NCBI RefSeq assembly: GCF_003797125.1
Contig: NZ_RKKE01000003.1
Span: forward strand, 620,001-684,000
Source of the DNA: Shewanella frigidimarina
GTDB taxonomy: Bacteria > Pseudomonadota > Gammaproteobacteria > Enterobacterales > Shewanellaceae
Length of the DNA: 64,000 bases
Reading direction: 5' to 3'
The position numbers were made by a program, and so were the translations under genes. Numbering within the stretch: position 1 is the stretch's first letter; every line of letters starts with the position of its first letter. Below, piece after piece: positions 30,461-40,348 of this stretch. The notes beneath the pieces were generated by a model. It was not told the DNA's origin. It saw only the letters and a program-made list of their open reading frames with translations, and made no database searches.

Positions 30461-31486
30461 TTACAACGATTGAACAATGCGAGTGATGTCCATCGCCAAT
30501 TGCTGAGCAGCTTGCCAACGTGTTTGCTGTTCAAGAGCCAGCAAGGATTGTGAAGTATTACCTTTTAGCGATAATGCGGTATGTGTAGGCTCTGCAGCCG
30601 GCCAATCAAACTCGGTTAATAAAGCATTAACGCCAGCAGGATCATTACAGACCAAAATCATATCACAGCCAGCATCTAACGCCGCCTTAGCACGGCCAAG
30701 GTAGTTACCTGCAAAGCTGGCCCCCTTCATGCCTAAATCGTCAGAAAAAATCACCCCATCAAAACCTAATTGTTGACGTAAAATAGTTTGTAGCCAGTAA
30801 GATGAAAAGCCTGCGGGATTAGGGTCAATATTTGAATAAACCACATGCGCTGGCATCACGCCTTGTAGCTGCTGAGAACCTATCAAGTGCTTAAATGGCT
30901 GCATATCAAAAGCTTCCACTTGATCTTTAGTCCTTGGATCAACTGGCATGGCAATATGTGAATCGGCAGCAACACTGCCATGGCCAGGAAAATGTTTTCC
31001 TACCGCAGCCATACCGGCCTCATTCATGCCAATGATGAACTGCTGTGCTAATGCACTGACTTCATCAGGAACCGCACTAAAACTGCGCTTACCAATCACT
31101 TCACTTATACCATTTACGTCTAAGACAGGTGCAAAACTTAAATCGATATCACACGCTAACAGCTCAACAGCCATTAAAAATCCGCACTCTTTCGCCCATT
31201 GTTTAGCTAATGTTAAATCGCCTTTAGCAGCAGGTAAAATATCACCCATGGCAGGTATTAAACTAAAACCTTCACGAAAACGTTGAACTCGGCCACCTTC
31301 ATGATCGACCGCAATTAATAATTCAGGGCGAATACTGCGAACACTTTTAACCAATTCAATTAATTGATTTTTATTTTCACAGTTGCGGCTAAACAATATA
31401 ATGCCACCTACCTGCGGATGCTGTAATTGCGCAGTTTCTGTTGCAGATACAGTTAAACCTGCAAGATCCATCATTAAATAGCTCAA
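30461..31486 (-). CDS. nagZ: Beta-N-acetylglucosaminidase NagZ (peptidoglycan recycling)
   Basis: NagZ removes N-acetylglucosamine from cytoplasmic muropeptides. The 341-aa glycoside hydrolase family 3 enzyme shows LIAVDHEGGRVQRFREGF, the catalytic loop KHFPGHGSVAADSH and the nucleophile motif VIFSDDLGM. It has no signal peptide, as expected of a cytosolic enzyme. It is about 11 aa shorter at the N-terminus than is common but starts at the first conserved strand (MSYLMMDLAGL). It is alone and divergent from sdaA. Confidence 0.95.
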   Translation of the reverse strand: MSYLMMDLAGLTVSATETAQLQHPQVGGIILFSRNCENKNQLIELVKSVRSIRPELLIAVDHEGGRVQRFREGFSLIPAMGDILPAAKGDLTLAKQWAKECGFLMAVELLACDIDLSFAPVLDVNGISEVIGKRSFSAVPDEVSALAQQFIIGMNEAGMAAVGKHFPGHGSVAADSHIAMPVDPRTKDQVEAFDMQPFKHLIGSQQLQGVMPAHVVYSNIDPNPAGFSSYWLQTILRQQLGFDGVIFSDDLGMKGASFAGNYLGRAKAALDAGCDMILVCNDPAGVNALLTEFDWPAAEPTHTALSLKGNTSQSLLALEQQTRWQAAQQLAMDITRIVQSL

Positions 31487-31654
31487 ATCTTTCCCTTATC
31501 TATAAAGCTGACTATCACGTCAGGTTAATCAAGTCACATTATGCATCAAGTATAAGGCTGGCTAATGTGAGAATAATGCATCAAAAAATCTAATGAACAG
31601 TCATTGATTAATGTGTGGGATACTCTACCAAGAATAGGAGATAAACCGCCAACA

Positions 31655-31684
31655 TTACTTTTGACGATTATACTCACTTATAAT
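31655..31684 (+). promoter_or_regulatory. Candidate promoter of sdaA
   Basis: A perfect TATAAT (31679-31684) with TTACTT (31655-31660) 18 bases upstream lies about 35 bases before the start codon. AAGGG before the ATG is the ribosome binding site. Pattern match only. Confidence 0.4.
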
Positions 31685-31719
31685 GAAAACAATAAACGAC
31701 TCAGCAAGGGTTAAACAAC

Positions 31720-33096
31720 ATGATTAGTGTATTTGACATGTTCAAAATTGGTATCGGTCCATCTAGCTCACATACAGTGGGTCCTATGAAGGCAGGTAAA
31801 ACTTTTATACAGCATGTCGCTGATAATAATTTATTAGCGGATACCGACGAGTTACAAACAGAATTATTTGGATCTTTAGGTCAAACAGGCAAAGGCCATG
31901 GTACCGGTAAAGCGGTCATTTTAGGGCTAATGGGTGAAGACCCAGAAACCGTAGATACCGATGGGATTGATGCCATTTTAGACGCAGTGTCTACGACTCA
32001 AAAACTCACCTTAGCAGACGGACGTCAGGTTAAATTTACTCGCGAGTCTGGGGTAACTTACCATAGACGCAAAACCTTGCCGGCACATGCTAATGCCATG
32101 ACCTTATACGCATTATCTAAAGGCGAATGCATATACCAGCGTACCTATTATTCGGTTGGTGGTGGGTTTATTCTTGATGAAGATGAAATAACTCAACGTA
32201 ATGCTTCTCCAGCAACGCCAATTGAACAAGCACCTTATGACTTCAACAGTGCACTGCAATTACTGCAATTGTGCTGCGACAACGGCTTAAGCATTTCATC
32301 ATTAATGATGGCTAATGAGCTTAGCATTGCCAGTGAAGATGAGATCAAACAAGGTTTGTGGAAAATTTGGCAAACCATGAAAAACTGCGTTGAACGCGGT
32401 TATCAAAAGGAAGGCATATTGCCAGGCGGTTTAAAATTACGCCGACGTGCCCCAGCGCTCTACCGCCGCTTAAAAGCGGAAGGGAGAAATAACACAGACC
32501 CATTGACCGCTATGGACTGGGTTGATTTATTTGCTTTATCGGTTAATGAACAAAATGCAGCAGGCGATCGCGTTGTAACTGCCCCAACAAACGGCGCCGC
32601 AGGGATTATCCCGGCAGTATTGTGTTACTACGATATGTTTGTGCAAGAAGTCGATATCGATGTGTGCAGCCGCTATCTGTTAACCGCTGCTGCCATTGGT
32701 ATTTTGTACAAGAAAAATGCCTCGATTTCTGGCGCTGAAGTGGGTTGCCAAGGCGAAGTGGGCGTAGCCTGTTCAATGGCAGCCGGTGCGTTAACTGAAA
32801 TTATGGGCGGAACCGTAGAACAGGTTGAGAATGCCGCTGAAATTGGCATGGAACATAACTTAGGTTTAACCTGCGATCCAGTTGGCGGCCTAGTACAAGT
32901 GCCTTGTATTGAACGTAATGCTATGGGGGCAGTAAAAGCGATTAATGCTTCACGCATGGCACTTCGCGGTGATGGTAATCACAAAGTGTCATTGGATAAA
33001 GTCATTAAAACGATGATGGAAACCGGTAGAGACATGCGCAGTAAATACAAAGAAACCGCAAAAGGTGGTCTTGCGGTGAACATCGTCGAATGTTAA
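31720..33096 (+). CDS. sdaA: L-serine ammonia-lyase
   Basis: The enzyme converts L-serine to pyruvate and ammonia. The 458-aa single-chain form has an N-terminal beta domain ([26 protein letters not shown]) and a C-terminal alpha domain carrying cysteines expected to hold the [4Fe-4S] cluster ([18 protein letters not shown] and VPCIERN). It matches SdaA/SdaB length and motifs; which paralogue it is cannot be decided here. It is a single gene with its own promoter and terminator. Confidence 0.95.
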   Translation: MISVFDMFKIGIGPSSSHTVGPMKAGKTFIQHVADNNLLADTDELQTELFGSLGQTGKGHGTGKAVILGLMGEDPETVDTDGIDAILDAVSTTQKLTLADGRQVKFTRESGVTYHRRKTLPAHANAMTLYALSKGECIYQRTYYSVGGGFILDEDEITQRNASPATPIEQAPYDFNSALQLLQLCCDNGLSISSLMMANELSIASEDEIKQGLWKIWQTMKNCVERGYQKEGILPGGLKLRRRAPALYRRLKAEGRNNTDPLTAMDWVDLFALSVNEQNAAGDRVVTAPTNGAAGIIPAVLCYYDMFVQEVDIDVCSRYLLTAAAIGILYKKNASISGAEVGCQGEVGVACSMAAGALTEIMGGTVEQVENAAEIGMEHNLGLTCDPVGGLVQVPCIERNAMGAVKAINASRMALRGDGNHKVSLDKVIKTMMETGRDMRSKYKETAKGGLAVNIVEC

Positions 33097-33126
33097 TTAA
33101 CGTATTCATTTAATCTGCTGAATTCT

Positions 33127-33159
33127 AAATGCCTGTTAGTGAACCTAACAGGCATTTTT
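33127..33159 (+). terminator. Rho-independent terminator of sdaA
   Basis: Stem AAATGCCTGTTAG with perfect complement around the loop TGAAC, then TTTTTG. It starts about 30 bases after the sdaA stop. Confidence 0.9.
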
Positions 33160-33303
33160 GTATCCTTTTAACGGGTCGTTAATCAGTTAATGATTCATCG
33201 TGAAATCAATTAATTGAATGACTTGTTTTCCCTTGCTCCACCATATAAAGGGACGGTATAAAATGCATACGAGCACGCGCGAACCAAAGAGAGACCTTTG
33301 TTC

Positions 33304-33771
33304 TTAGTGGGCCTGTGCAGGCTTAATATAAGCCTTGGTTCCCCAAAGTGGAACTGTCGAAAGGCTGTGTTTGAAGCTTCCCGATGTTTCTTTGGTAGAG
33401 TAAGAAACATACATTAGAGTTTGATTTTCAGCATCAAATATTCTTCTAATTTTCATGGTTTTGAAAAAAATACTTTTTGATTTTTTAAACACAACCTCAC
33501 CTGATTTACTCTTATCTATTTTAGCAATCATATCAGTAGTGATCTCACCCGTTTGTCTGCAAGAGATAGAACTATCACTTGGGTCAGAAAAACTGAGATT
33601 TTCTTCTATTGAGGCGATGTGACAAGTGACACCAGATACAATTTCATCTTTTAAAATATTCAGCTTTATGTCTTGTGTAGTAAACATTCCGAGTGAAACA
33701 TCACCGACTTCGTTGTCAGAACAAGCTGTAACAAGTGTCGTTAAACATAGCGCTATTAGTATTTTTTTCAT
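33304..33771 (-). CDS. creA: CreA family lipoprotein
   Basis: A 155-aa protein of the CreA family, an exported protein of unknown role first named beside the enteric creBCD genes. The N-terminus MKKILIALCLTTLVTAC is a lipoprotein signal (lipobox LVTAC). Family features include VGDVSLGMFTTQDIKL, DPSDSSISCRQTG and a KSKSIFFKTMKIRRIFD strand. ATG 33771 is the likely start with AAGGTG upstream; an in-frame GTG three codons before has no ribosome binding site. No creBCD genes are nearby. Confidence 0.85.
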   Translation of the reverse strand: MKKILIALCLTTLVTACSDNEVGDVSLGMFTTQDIKLNILKDEIVSGVTCHIASIEENLSFSDPSDSSISCRQTGEITTDMIAKIDKSKSGEVVFKKSKSIFFKTMKIRRIFDAENQTLMYVSYSTKETSGSFKHSLSTVPLWGTKAYIKPAQAH

Positions 33772-33780
33772 CGGTAACAC

Positions 33781-34103
33781 CTTGTAATATTATGAGATTA
33801 TATAATCACAATAGACTGAGATAGAAATCATGAGTTATGTCATTACAAGCAAACTATTAAAGATAAGCCTAGAATAAACAATAAGTCCACATTGACGTTG
33901 TCACGACCACAGAACGCCACAGCTAACCAAAATAGCTAACATTTCCTTTATTATGGTTAGCATGATAATCAAATTAATTGACCATAATTGTGGCTGGCAA
34001 AGCAAGCTTGTTATTATTCTATGATTATTTTAATGATCAACCATTAGTATAAAGATCAGCTTTTAACATAATCACCACCCTTTACGAGCTAAGTGTAATT
34101 TTT
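33781..34103. other. Intergenic region between creA and the yegD-like gene
   Basis: About 320 bases, AT-rich, upstream of the leftward creA and after the end of the leftward Hsp70-like gene. It has a short dyad GATTATATAATC (33791-33802) close to creA, and a separated pair of GCTAAC/GTTAGC half-sites around 33929-33962. No open frame with a credible start was found. Confidence 0.45.
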
Positions 34104-35510
34104 TTAGTTAAAGGCACTTTGAGCACAACGGGTTAAGCCTGCAGTTACCGAACCAAAATGGTCACCCACCACCACTTTGGCATTGGGGTACACGCTAGCG
34201 ATTTTATTGTATATTGCCGGGCTTCTTACAGTACCGCCTGTTACATACACAATATCAGGAGTGGTTGGCATATCACAATCTTGTTGCTCTGCTTTAGCTA
34301 TAGCCGTTTGCATTGCTTGTTTCATTAACGCTTCAACTTTCGCTAAAGGATCGTTAATGGCTTGCTCAAACTGTGCTGCGGTTAACGGGACTAACAGCCC
34401 CTTTTCAATAAAATCTAACGAACATTGAATGGTGTCATTGTCGGACAAACTGATTTTCGCCGCTTCAGCTTGGCGTACCACTTGATAACTCATTTGGTTC
34501 TTTTGTACTTTTTGTAAACGAACTAATAGTTCAGGCTGCTGCGCTTCTTTGATTAGCTGCTCAACTAACTTACGAGAGGGTAAACTAACAAAGTCACGTT
34601 GGGCACTAATATCATTGACGGCCACCGCGTTCCAAAAAGGCGTTCTTGGCATAGGTTTACCGTTAATCATTAACGTATCGGCACCAAAACTTGGCATCAA
34701 CCCAGTCATCGCTAACGCAATATCTAAATCGTTACCACCAATCCGTTGACCTGAATGCCCAAAACAGTCTGGGCTGCGGTCTTGTTGTTTAATGTAAGAC
34801 GGCCCCATTTTCACCACTGAACAATCTGTCGTACCGCCGCCAACATCGACTACTAACACGGTATTGTCATCGCTTAGGTTTGACTCAAAATCCATACCTG
34901 CGGCTAAGGGTTCAAATAAAAACCTAACATCGGTAAAGCCTGAGCGAGTTGCCGCAAGGCGTAAAATGGTTTCAGCTTGTTGATTACTGTCTTCGCCACC
35001 TATGCCTTGGAAATTAACTGGTCGGCCTATCACCGCATGACTGGCCGAGCTAAGCGATTTCGCGTTTAACGCTTTGTCAGCTAACGTTTTCACATGTTGC
35101 ATCATCAAGGTGACAATGTCTTCAAATAAGGCTATTTGTTCAACACGTAATCCGTTGGCACCTAAAAAAGACTTTGGAGAGCGGACATAAAAACCTTCTT
35201 CAGGCATGTCTAAATAAGCATCTATCGCAGCTTGGCCAACAAACACAGCTTGTTCATTGGGCGACAGATCAAGCTCATGACGCATTAGTTTTGCACGCAT
35301 TAACTGAGAACTGCGCAAATGAGAGTACTCTGCTTTTAAGTGTTCTGGTAATCCTTGGTATACCGCCTCGGCAATAAGCTCGCGATCCATTGCGTATAAC
35401 GTTGAAGGCATAAAATCCGAATGAGTTGATAATGGTAATAACGATACCGCATCATCAATCATTACCCCAATCGCACAGTTGGCACTGCCGTAATCAAATC
35501 CAACAAACAT
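34104..35510 (-). CDS. yegD: YegD-type Hsp70-family chaperone-like ATPase
   Basis: A 468-aa divergent Hsp70 homologue. The actin-fold ATPase is clear: MFVGFDYGSANCAIGVM (phosphate 1), LFEPLAAGMDFES and LVVDVGGGTTDCSVVKMG (phosphate 2), GGNDLDIALA, and YVTGGTVRSPAIYNKI (adenosine loop). It lacks a full substrate-binding domain and lid, as in E. coli YegD (about 450 aa). ATG 35510 is chosen for its strong upstream GAAGGTAAG and match to the YegD N-terminus; the frame opens six codons earlier. Its clients are unknown. It is distinct from the isc-linked HscA in this window. Confidence 0.88.
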   Translation of the reverse strand: MFVGFDYGSANCAIGVMIDDAVSLLPLSTHSDFMPSTLYAMDRELIAEAVYQGLPEHLKAEYSHLRSSQLMRAKLMRHELDLSPNEQAVFVGQAAIDAYLDMPEEGFYVRSPKSFLGANGLRVEQIALFEDIVTLMMQHVKTLADKALNAKSLSSASHAVIGRPVNFQGIGGEDSNQQAETILRLAATRSGFTDVRFLFEPLAAGMDFESNLSDDNTVLVVDVGGGTTDCSVVKMGPSYIKQQDRSPDCFGHSGQRIGGNDLDIALAMTGLMPSFGADTLMINGKPMPRTPFWNAVAVNDISAQRDFVSLPSRKLVEQLIKEAQQPELLVRLQKVQKNQMSYQVVRQAEAAKISLSDNDTIQCSLDFIEKGLLVPLTAAQFEQAINDPLAKVEALMKQAMQTAIAKAEQQDCDMPTTPDIVYVTGGTVRSPAIYNKIASVYPNAKVVVGDHFGSVTAGLTRCAQSAFN

Positions 35511-35870
35511 TGACTTACCTTCTGTCATCTAATCGAAAAAAGCGCTCAAAATAACACACTTACGCCACTTGCTAAACCATTTATCACTGTTTTATCTAAA
35601 GGTAAGTATCAATACTTAACTTTTTTTTACTTTGAGTGAATGTTTAAATACTTTACATTGAGTATATGGCGGCATGAATCTGCACAAGAGAGGTTATCTA
35701 CATTGTCAATTTAGGCTGGTCAAGATCATTACTTAATAAGTAAAATGGCTAAGTTACAGAATAAAATATAAATAACTCATTGATTACAAATATTTTTTAT
35801 TTTGGCATGCCAGTTGCTATAACTAGATGAATTACTCATGGATATATAGAATAATATTAAGGACTTTATT
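35511..35870. other. AT-rich divergent intergenic region
   Basis: About 360 bases between the leftward yegD-like gene and a rightward small membrane protein. It has many T and A runs and no open frame of note. It should contain promoters for both genes, but no box pair stood out. Confidence 0.45.
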
Positions 35871-36143
35871 GTGAAAAAAATCATCATCATTATTGTTGCT
35901 GTCGTACTAGGTTACTTTATCAACTTCAAATTTGTTGAAATCGCATACTCATTAGGTTTCGCTGAATTGAAAAAAGAAACTCTATTGATTAATGATCAAA
36001 AAATGAAAGTGAAATGCGACTCTTATGCTTTAGGCTTTTTTGATAAAGTTAAACTTGAAAATAAGTTTCAGCAATGCATTAATGATTACCAAGCACAAGG
36101 CTATGTGATTATTGACCAACAAGCTGCGATGAAAGCGGTTTAA
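35871..36143 (+). CDS. Small single-TM protein of unknown function
   Basis: A 90-aa protein starting at GTG with AAGGA nine bases upstream. The N-terminus MKKIIIIIVAVVLGYFINFKF is one TM helix or uncleaved signal anchor, followed by a soluble tail of about 65 residues with two cysteines (KVKCDSYALGFF and FQQCINDYQ) that could form a disulphide in the periplasm. I do not recognise a family. It is a single gene with a strong terminator, which supports it being real. Confidence 0.65.
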   Translation: MKKIIIIIVAVVLGYFINFKFVEIAYSLGFAELKKETLLINDQKMKVKCDSYALGFFDKVKLENKFQQCINDYQAQGYVIIDQQAAMKAV

Positions 36144-36150
36144 GGCTGGA

Positions 36151-36190
36151 AATAAAAAAGCTCAAGCATTAATGCTTGAGCTTTTTTATT
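36151..36190. terminator. Bidirectional terminator
   Basis: A perfect 40-base palindrome with the core GCTCAAGCATTAATGCTTGAGC and A and T runs on either side, placed between the rightward small membrane gene and the end of the leftward ybaB gene. It works in both directions by symmetry. Confidence 0.9.
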
Positions 36191-36204
36191 GATTCACGGC
36201 ACGA

Positions 36205-36537
36205 TTAAAACGGCATTTTCATTCCTGGAGGTAATTGCATACCACCAGTCACTTCGGCCATTTTAGTCTTTTGATTTTCTTCAATACGACGGGCTGCGTC
36301 ATTACACGCTGCGGCGATAAGATCTTCTAACATCTCTTTATCGTCTTCCATCAAACTTGGATCAATTTCAACTTTACGCACATTGTGGTTACCTGTCATG
36401 GTTACTTTAACCAAGCCAGCACCCGCTTCACCCGTCATTTCTGTGCGCGCAATTTCTTCCTGCACTTTAGCCATTTTGTCTTGCATCATTTGGGCTTGTT
36501 TCATTAAATTGCCCATACCGCCTTTTCCACCAAACAT
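36205..36537 (-). CDS. ybaB: YbaB/EbfC family nucleoid-associated protein
   Basis: A 110-aa DNA-binding dimer that coats nucleoid DNA in related bacteria. The family pattern is clear: [31 protein letters not shown], the basic [41 protein letters not shown], and a methionine-rich end ([13 protein letters not shown]). It follows dnaX on the same strand, the usual dnaX-ybaB order, and recR would be expected nearby but is not seen before the terminator. Confidence 0.95.
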   Translation of the reverse strand: MFGGKGGMGNLMKQAQMMQDKMAKVQEEIARTEMTGEAGAGLVKVTMTGNHNVRKVEIDPSLMEDDKEMLEDLIAAACNDAARRIEENQKTKMAEVTGGMQLPPGMKMPF

Positions 36538-36680
36538 AGTCGTCTCTCTCTAATTAAGGTTGTTAGCAAGTCGTCATAATGGCGACAATCTTACTGAAAT
36601 AAAATCGATTGGCAATATTACAGATACATTTTTGAGATGAAGATATATTCATTTTCTGTAAAACCACCCTATTTGTGTAC

Positions 36681-39512
36681 TTATGAAGCGTTGATTAGTG
36701 CAATATCCTGCGCTATTTGCCCTAGCTGCTCCGATGGATATTCAATCGTGTCACTGTCTAACTGAGCCGATAAGTGTTGGATCATCCACTGAACGTTGTC
36801 ATCAAGCAAAATAGATTGTTGCGCTTGCACAATGAGCTCCCGATGAAAGCGTTTGCGTAACTCAAGCGGTGTTTCTCGTTTTTGCACCACACCAATCTGG
36901 ATTTCAACTTCAGTTGGTCGCTCAAGATACTCAGATAATGCCACTTGTAATTGATCGATAGCAGTTTGCGCAGACAAATGTTTCTGGTCTGGTTTTAACA
37001 CTAATACTATTGGATTTGACATTGTTGGGCACACGGAGTTCACCCCTAATTGCCTAACTCTCCCGCCAACAGACACATTAGTCATTATTTTATACCAATG
37101 TAAATCAACTTCATCGCCTTGAATGCTGTGTGCTTCAAATTTGGCAAGCACATTAGATTGAATCACCGGCTCTGCATTAATGTTTTGTGAATCGGCAGCA
37201 AGTGATTGTGTGCTGGCTGGTTTTTGATGTTGATGACCGGCTTGCTGACTGACAGAATTCGATGGTTGAAGTGTTGTTTCAACTGCTGGTTTAGTCTCTT
37301 GATTAGTATCTGCAAACGCATTAACGTTCTCACCTTCTTTGGGCGCGACCCAAGGTGGCCTATCATAATCTGTCACAACTTGAGACTTGTCTGTTCCGCT
37401 GAGTGTTGCCGTTGACGCTTCGCTGGCCTTAGGTGCAGGTTCTGACTTATCAGAACCTGAAGGCTCAGTAGCGGCCGTTGGTGATGTTGATGCAGCAGCC
37501 GCTTTGCTCACTCTAGAACTGATTGTTTTTGTCGACTCTTTTTTGGCAAGTTCTTCTTGTTGCTGTAATGCGCCAACATCTGCAATGAGAGAATCTCGGC
37601 TGGCTAGCACTTCATCTAAAAAGTCGTCTAAGTTATCATCTGCACTCGCGAGGTTTTGACGTGCATCATCACTCATCAAATCGCTGTTATCGTCAGCGAG
37701 ATGATTAACCGTTTTCGGTTTAGACATCGACTCCGAAGCTTCAGTAACATTGTTAGCTTCAGTTATCTCGTTTGAAACCGAAAACGCAACATATTCGTCA
37801 TGATCCGAGGGTTGATATTCCATTGACGGATCGTCTGCTTCGTCATAATCCATAAAGGAATAGGCATCAAGTGAGCTGTTATCTGCACTATCACTCGATT
37901 GGCTATTTTCTACTGAATTGGTGTCTGCCGTACTTGGCGCCAATGCAGGTTGCTCTGCAAATTCTTCAGACTCGATAACATCGCTTATCACATTTTTAGT
38001 ACTGGATTCATCCGTTGCTTCAGCATCTGCGCTATGAACAACATTATCAGATGAAGTTGCATTAACAACGTCAACTTCGGCATCATTGTCGGCATCATCA
38101 TTAACAAGCTGGTCAGTGTGCATATCGACACTTTCTAGCGGCAATGAATCAAACCCTAAGCTTTGTGCTTGGTCCAACAATAAAGCTTGCTCAGCCACCA
38201 ACGAAGGCTCAACAGCGATATCGTCGAGAGGATCAGCATCTTCAACTTCGGCAGTCGGCAACACTTCAGCCTGAATAGCGGTTGCTGCTGTCGTTAAACC
38301 ATAATGCGCTTGAGGCAGAGCATCAGGCTTTGGGCCTGTTTCAATGACCTCTTGTGTTGAAGTTGATGCGTGATCGATAACGCTTAAATCAATATTAGCT
38401 GGTGTCGTTGTTACCCAACGTTTTACTTGTTTCTCGGGCGTAAAGGCTACCGCACGAAGCAGTGCCATTTCCAAGCCCGATTTAGGATCGGGAGCAAAGG
38501 GTAAATCTTTACGGCCGTTAAGCAGCATTTGGTAATAAAGCTGTACTTGTTCAGGCGCTAATTGCTGCGCGAATGCCACAATTTGCTCACTAAACAGCGA
38601 TTGTTGTGCTGCGGCTGGGGCAAATTGAGTTAAGGTGATTTGATGTAATAATTCTAATAAGCTGCGTAGTACTTCTTCGGCATCTGCGCCAAATGCCAAT
38701 ACTTTTGCCACGGTTTGCATTAATGGCCCAACATCGGCATCACACAAGGCTTTTAATAACGCGAGCACATGTTGCTCATCAATACTGCCCAACATGGTTT
38801 GCACTTGTGTAAGCATCACTTGGCCACTGCCAAATGCTATGGCTTGATCCGTTAAACTGAGCGCATCACGCATACTGCCATTGGCCGCTTTGGCTAATAA
38901 ACTCAGTGCTTGCGACTCAAATGGTAACTTTTCTTGAGTGATAACATACTCAAGTTGCTTGCTAATTTCGTCCTGCGATAAACTTTTCAAATTGAACTGT
39001 AAACAACGAGATAGCACAGTAACCGGCAGTTTGTGCGGATCGGTTGTCGCTAATAAAAACTTAACGTGCTCAGGAGGCTCTTCTAAGGTCTTTAGGAGTG
39101 CATTAAAACTACTACGCGACAACATGTGTACTTCATCAATTAAGTACACCTTAAAACGACCACGGGATGGGCGATACTGTACATTGTCGAGAAGTTCGCG
39201 AGTATCATCAACTTTGGTGCGGGAAGCGGCATCGACTTCAATTAAATCAACAAATCGGCCTTGGGCAATTTCAATACAACTAGAGCATTCACCGCACGGC
39301 GTAGCAGTAACGCCTGTTTCACAATTAAGACCTTTAGCAAACAAACGTGCCAAACTGGTTTTACCCACGCCGCGGGTACCAGTAAACAGATAAGCATGAT
39401 GTAAACGTTGTTGGCTCAATGCATTGGTTAATGCCATTAATACATGGGATTGGCCGACCATTTGTTCAAATTTAGCTGGACGCCATTTGCGGGCTAGTAC
39501 TTGGTAAGACAT
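36681..39512 (-). CDS. dnaX: DNA polymerase III tau/gamma subunit with a very long acidic linker
   Basis: DnaX is the clamp-loader ATPase. The 943-aa protein starts MSYQVLARKWRP at ATG 39512 (GGGGAA upstream). Residues 1-370 are the AAA+ clamp-loader core: Walker A GTRGVGKTSLA, a four-cysteine zinc module (CETGVTATPCGECSSC), Walker B YLIDEVHML, and sensor region. The tau-specific C-terminal domain is at about 790-943. Between them is a linker of about 420 residues rich in Asp, Glu, Ser and Ala; E. coli tau is only 643 aa in all. A run of six A at codons 657-658 could allow a -1 shift to make a shorter gamma-like form (see findings). Confidence 0.93.
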   Translation of the reverse strand: MSYQVLARKWRPAKFEQMVGQSHVLMALTNALSQQRLHHAYLFTGTRGVGKTSLARLFAKGLNCETGVTATPCGECSSCIEIAQGRFVDLIEVDAASRTKVDDTRELLDNVQYRPSRGRFKVYLIDEVHMLSRSSFNALLKTLEEPPEHVKFLLATTDPHKLPVTVLSRCLQFNLKSLSQDEISKQLEYVITQEKLPFESQALSLLAKAANGSMRDALSLTDQAIAFGSGQVMLTQVQTMLGSIDEQHVLALLKALCDADVGPLMQTVAKVLAFGADAEEVLRSLLELLHQITLTQFAPAAAQQSLFSEQIVAFAQQLAPEQVQLYYQMLLNGRKDLPFAPDPKSGLEMALLRAVAFTPEKQVKRWVTTTPANIDLSVIDHASTSTQEVIETGPKPDALPQAHYGLTTAATAIQAEVLPTAEVEDADPLDDIAVEPSLVAEQALLLDQAQSLGFDSLPLESVDMHTDQLVNDDADNDAEVDVVNATSSDNVVHSADAEATDESSTKNVISDVIESEEFAEQPALAPSTADTNSVENSQSSDSADNSSLDAYSFMDYDEADDPSMEYQPSDHDEYVAFSVSNEITEANNVTEASESMSKPKTVNHLADDNSDLMSDDARQNLASADDNLDDFLDEVLASRDSLIADVGALQQQEELAKKESTKTISSRVSKAAAASTSPTAATEPSGSDKSEPAPKASEASTATLSGTDKSQVVTDYDRPPWVAPKEGENVNAFADTNQETKPAVETTLQPSNSVSQQAGHQHQKPASTQSLAADSQNINAEPVIQSNVLAKFEAHSIQGDEVDLHWYKIMTNVSVGGRVRQLGVNSVCPTMSNPIVLVLKPDQKHLSAQTAIDQLQVALSEYLERPTEVEIQIGVVQKRETPLELRKRFHRELIVQAQQSILLDDNVQWMIQHLSAQLDSDTIEYPSEQLGQIAQDIALINAS

Positions 39513-39560
39513 GAAATTCCCCACAGAGAGCTATCGGGAGTCAATCCCTTTAAAGGGGTT

Positions 39561-39595
39561 AACAATAACATGCCAAGGGCTGGCATGCTATTGTT
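39561..39595. other. Inverted repeat between apt and dnaX
   Basis: Arms 39561-39574 and 39582-39595 pair over 14 positions (one G-U on the minus strand) around a 7-base loop, with a GCATGCC/GGCATG core. No T run follows. It could be an attenuator or processing site between apt and dnaX. Confidence 0.4.
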
Positions 39596-39662
39596 GAGCA
39601 AGCATTTGATAGAGTAAAACTTAGTTAACTGCTTAATAAAATGGCAGTTTATTTTACTTTAC

Positions 39663-40211
39663 TTACTCGCCGTCAAACTCGCATAAACTTAATACTTCAA
39701 TTCCCATACCTTGTAAACGCTTCTCGCCACCAATTTCTGGTAATGAGATAACAAATGCAGCATGGCTCACTTCACCGCCTAATTCACGAATAAGTTTTAC
39801 CGTCGCTTCAATCGTGCCACCGGTGGCTAATAGATCATCAATAACGAGCACTTTATCATTAGCATTAATTGCATCAACATGAATTTCTAAGGTGTCTTTA
39901 CCGTATTCTAAGTCATAAGTTTGGCTTATGGTTTTACGGGGTAATTTACCCGGTTTACGCACAGGTACAAAACCGACGCCGAGCTCTAACGCTAACGGTG
40001 CGCCAAATAAAAAACCACGCGCTTCAGTACCAACCACTTTAGTGAAACCTTTTGATTGATAATGAGCCACTAGAATCGCAATAGTGGCTTTATAAGCTTC
40101 TGCATTTTCAAGCAAACTGGTGACGTCACGGAACATGATGCCTGGTATTGGATAATCAGGAATGGTTTTAATGCTCTGCTTAATAAGCGCTAAACTGTCT
40201 TGGTTCATCAT
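39663..40211 (-). CDS. apt: Adenine phosphoribosyltransferase
   Basis: Apt makes AMP from adenine and PRPP. The 182-aa enzyme shows the family start ([20 protein letters not shown]), [20 protein letters not shown], the [10 protein letters not shown] flexible loop and the PRPP-binding motif [13 protein letters not shown]. Two adjacent ATGs (40211 and 40208) can start it. It lies between ybaN and dnaX, the enteric order. Confidence 0.95.
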   Translation of the reverse strand: MMNQDSLALIKQSIKTIPDYPIPGIMFRDVTSLLENAEAYKATIAILVAHYQSKGFTKVVGTEARGFLFGAPLALELGVGFVPVRKPGKLPRKTISQTYDLEYGKDTLEIHVDAINANDKVLVIDDLLATGGTIEATVKLIRELGGEVSHAAFVISLPEIGGEKRLQGMGIEVLSLCEFDGE

Positions 40212-40348
40212 AATGTAGTTAACTCTGTCTGAAAGTGATTACGCAATAAAAAAGTCCACGTCATTGGTGGACTCTGGTAAAAATACTGGTGTGATCTTAT
40301 GCCCGTTTAATCTCAGTTGCAACAGGCATGCATTAACCAGGCTATTTA

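Noticed and set aside
33304..33780. Starting creA at the GTG three codons upstream of ATG 33771.
   Set aside because: AAGGTG spaces correctly to the ATG, and the lipoprotein signal begins there.
40239..40348. Small coding frame between ybaN and apt.
   Set aside because: The frame reaching this gap runs antisense or out of frame with ybaN and has no ribosome binding site or family resemblance.
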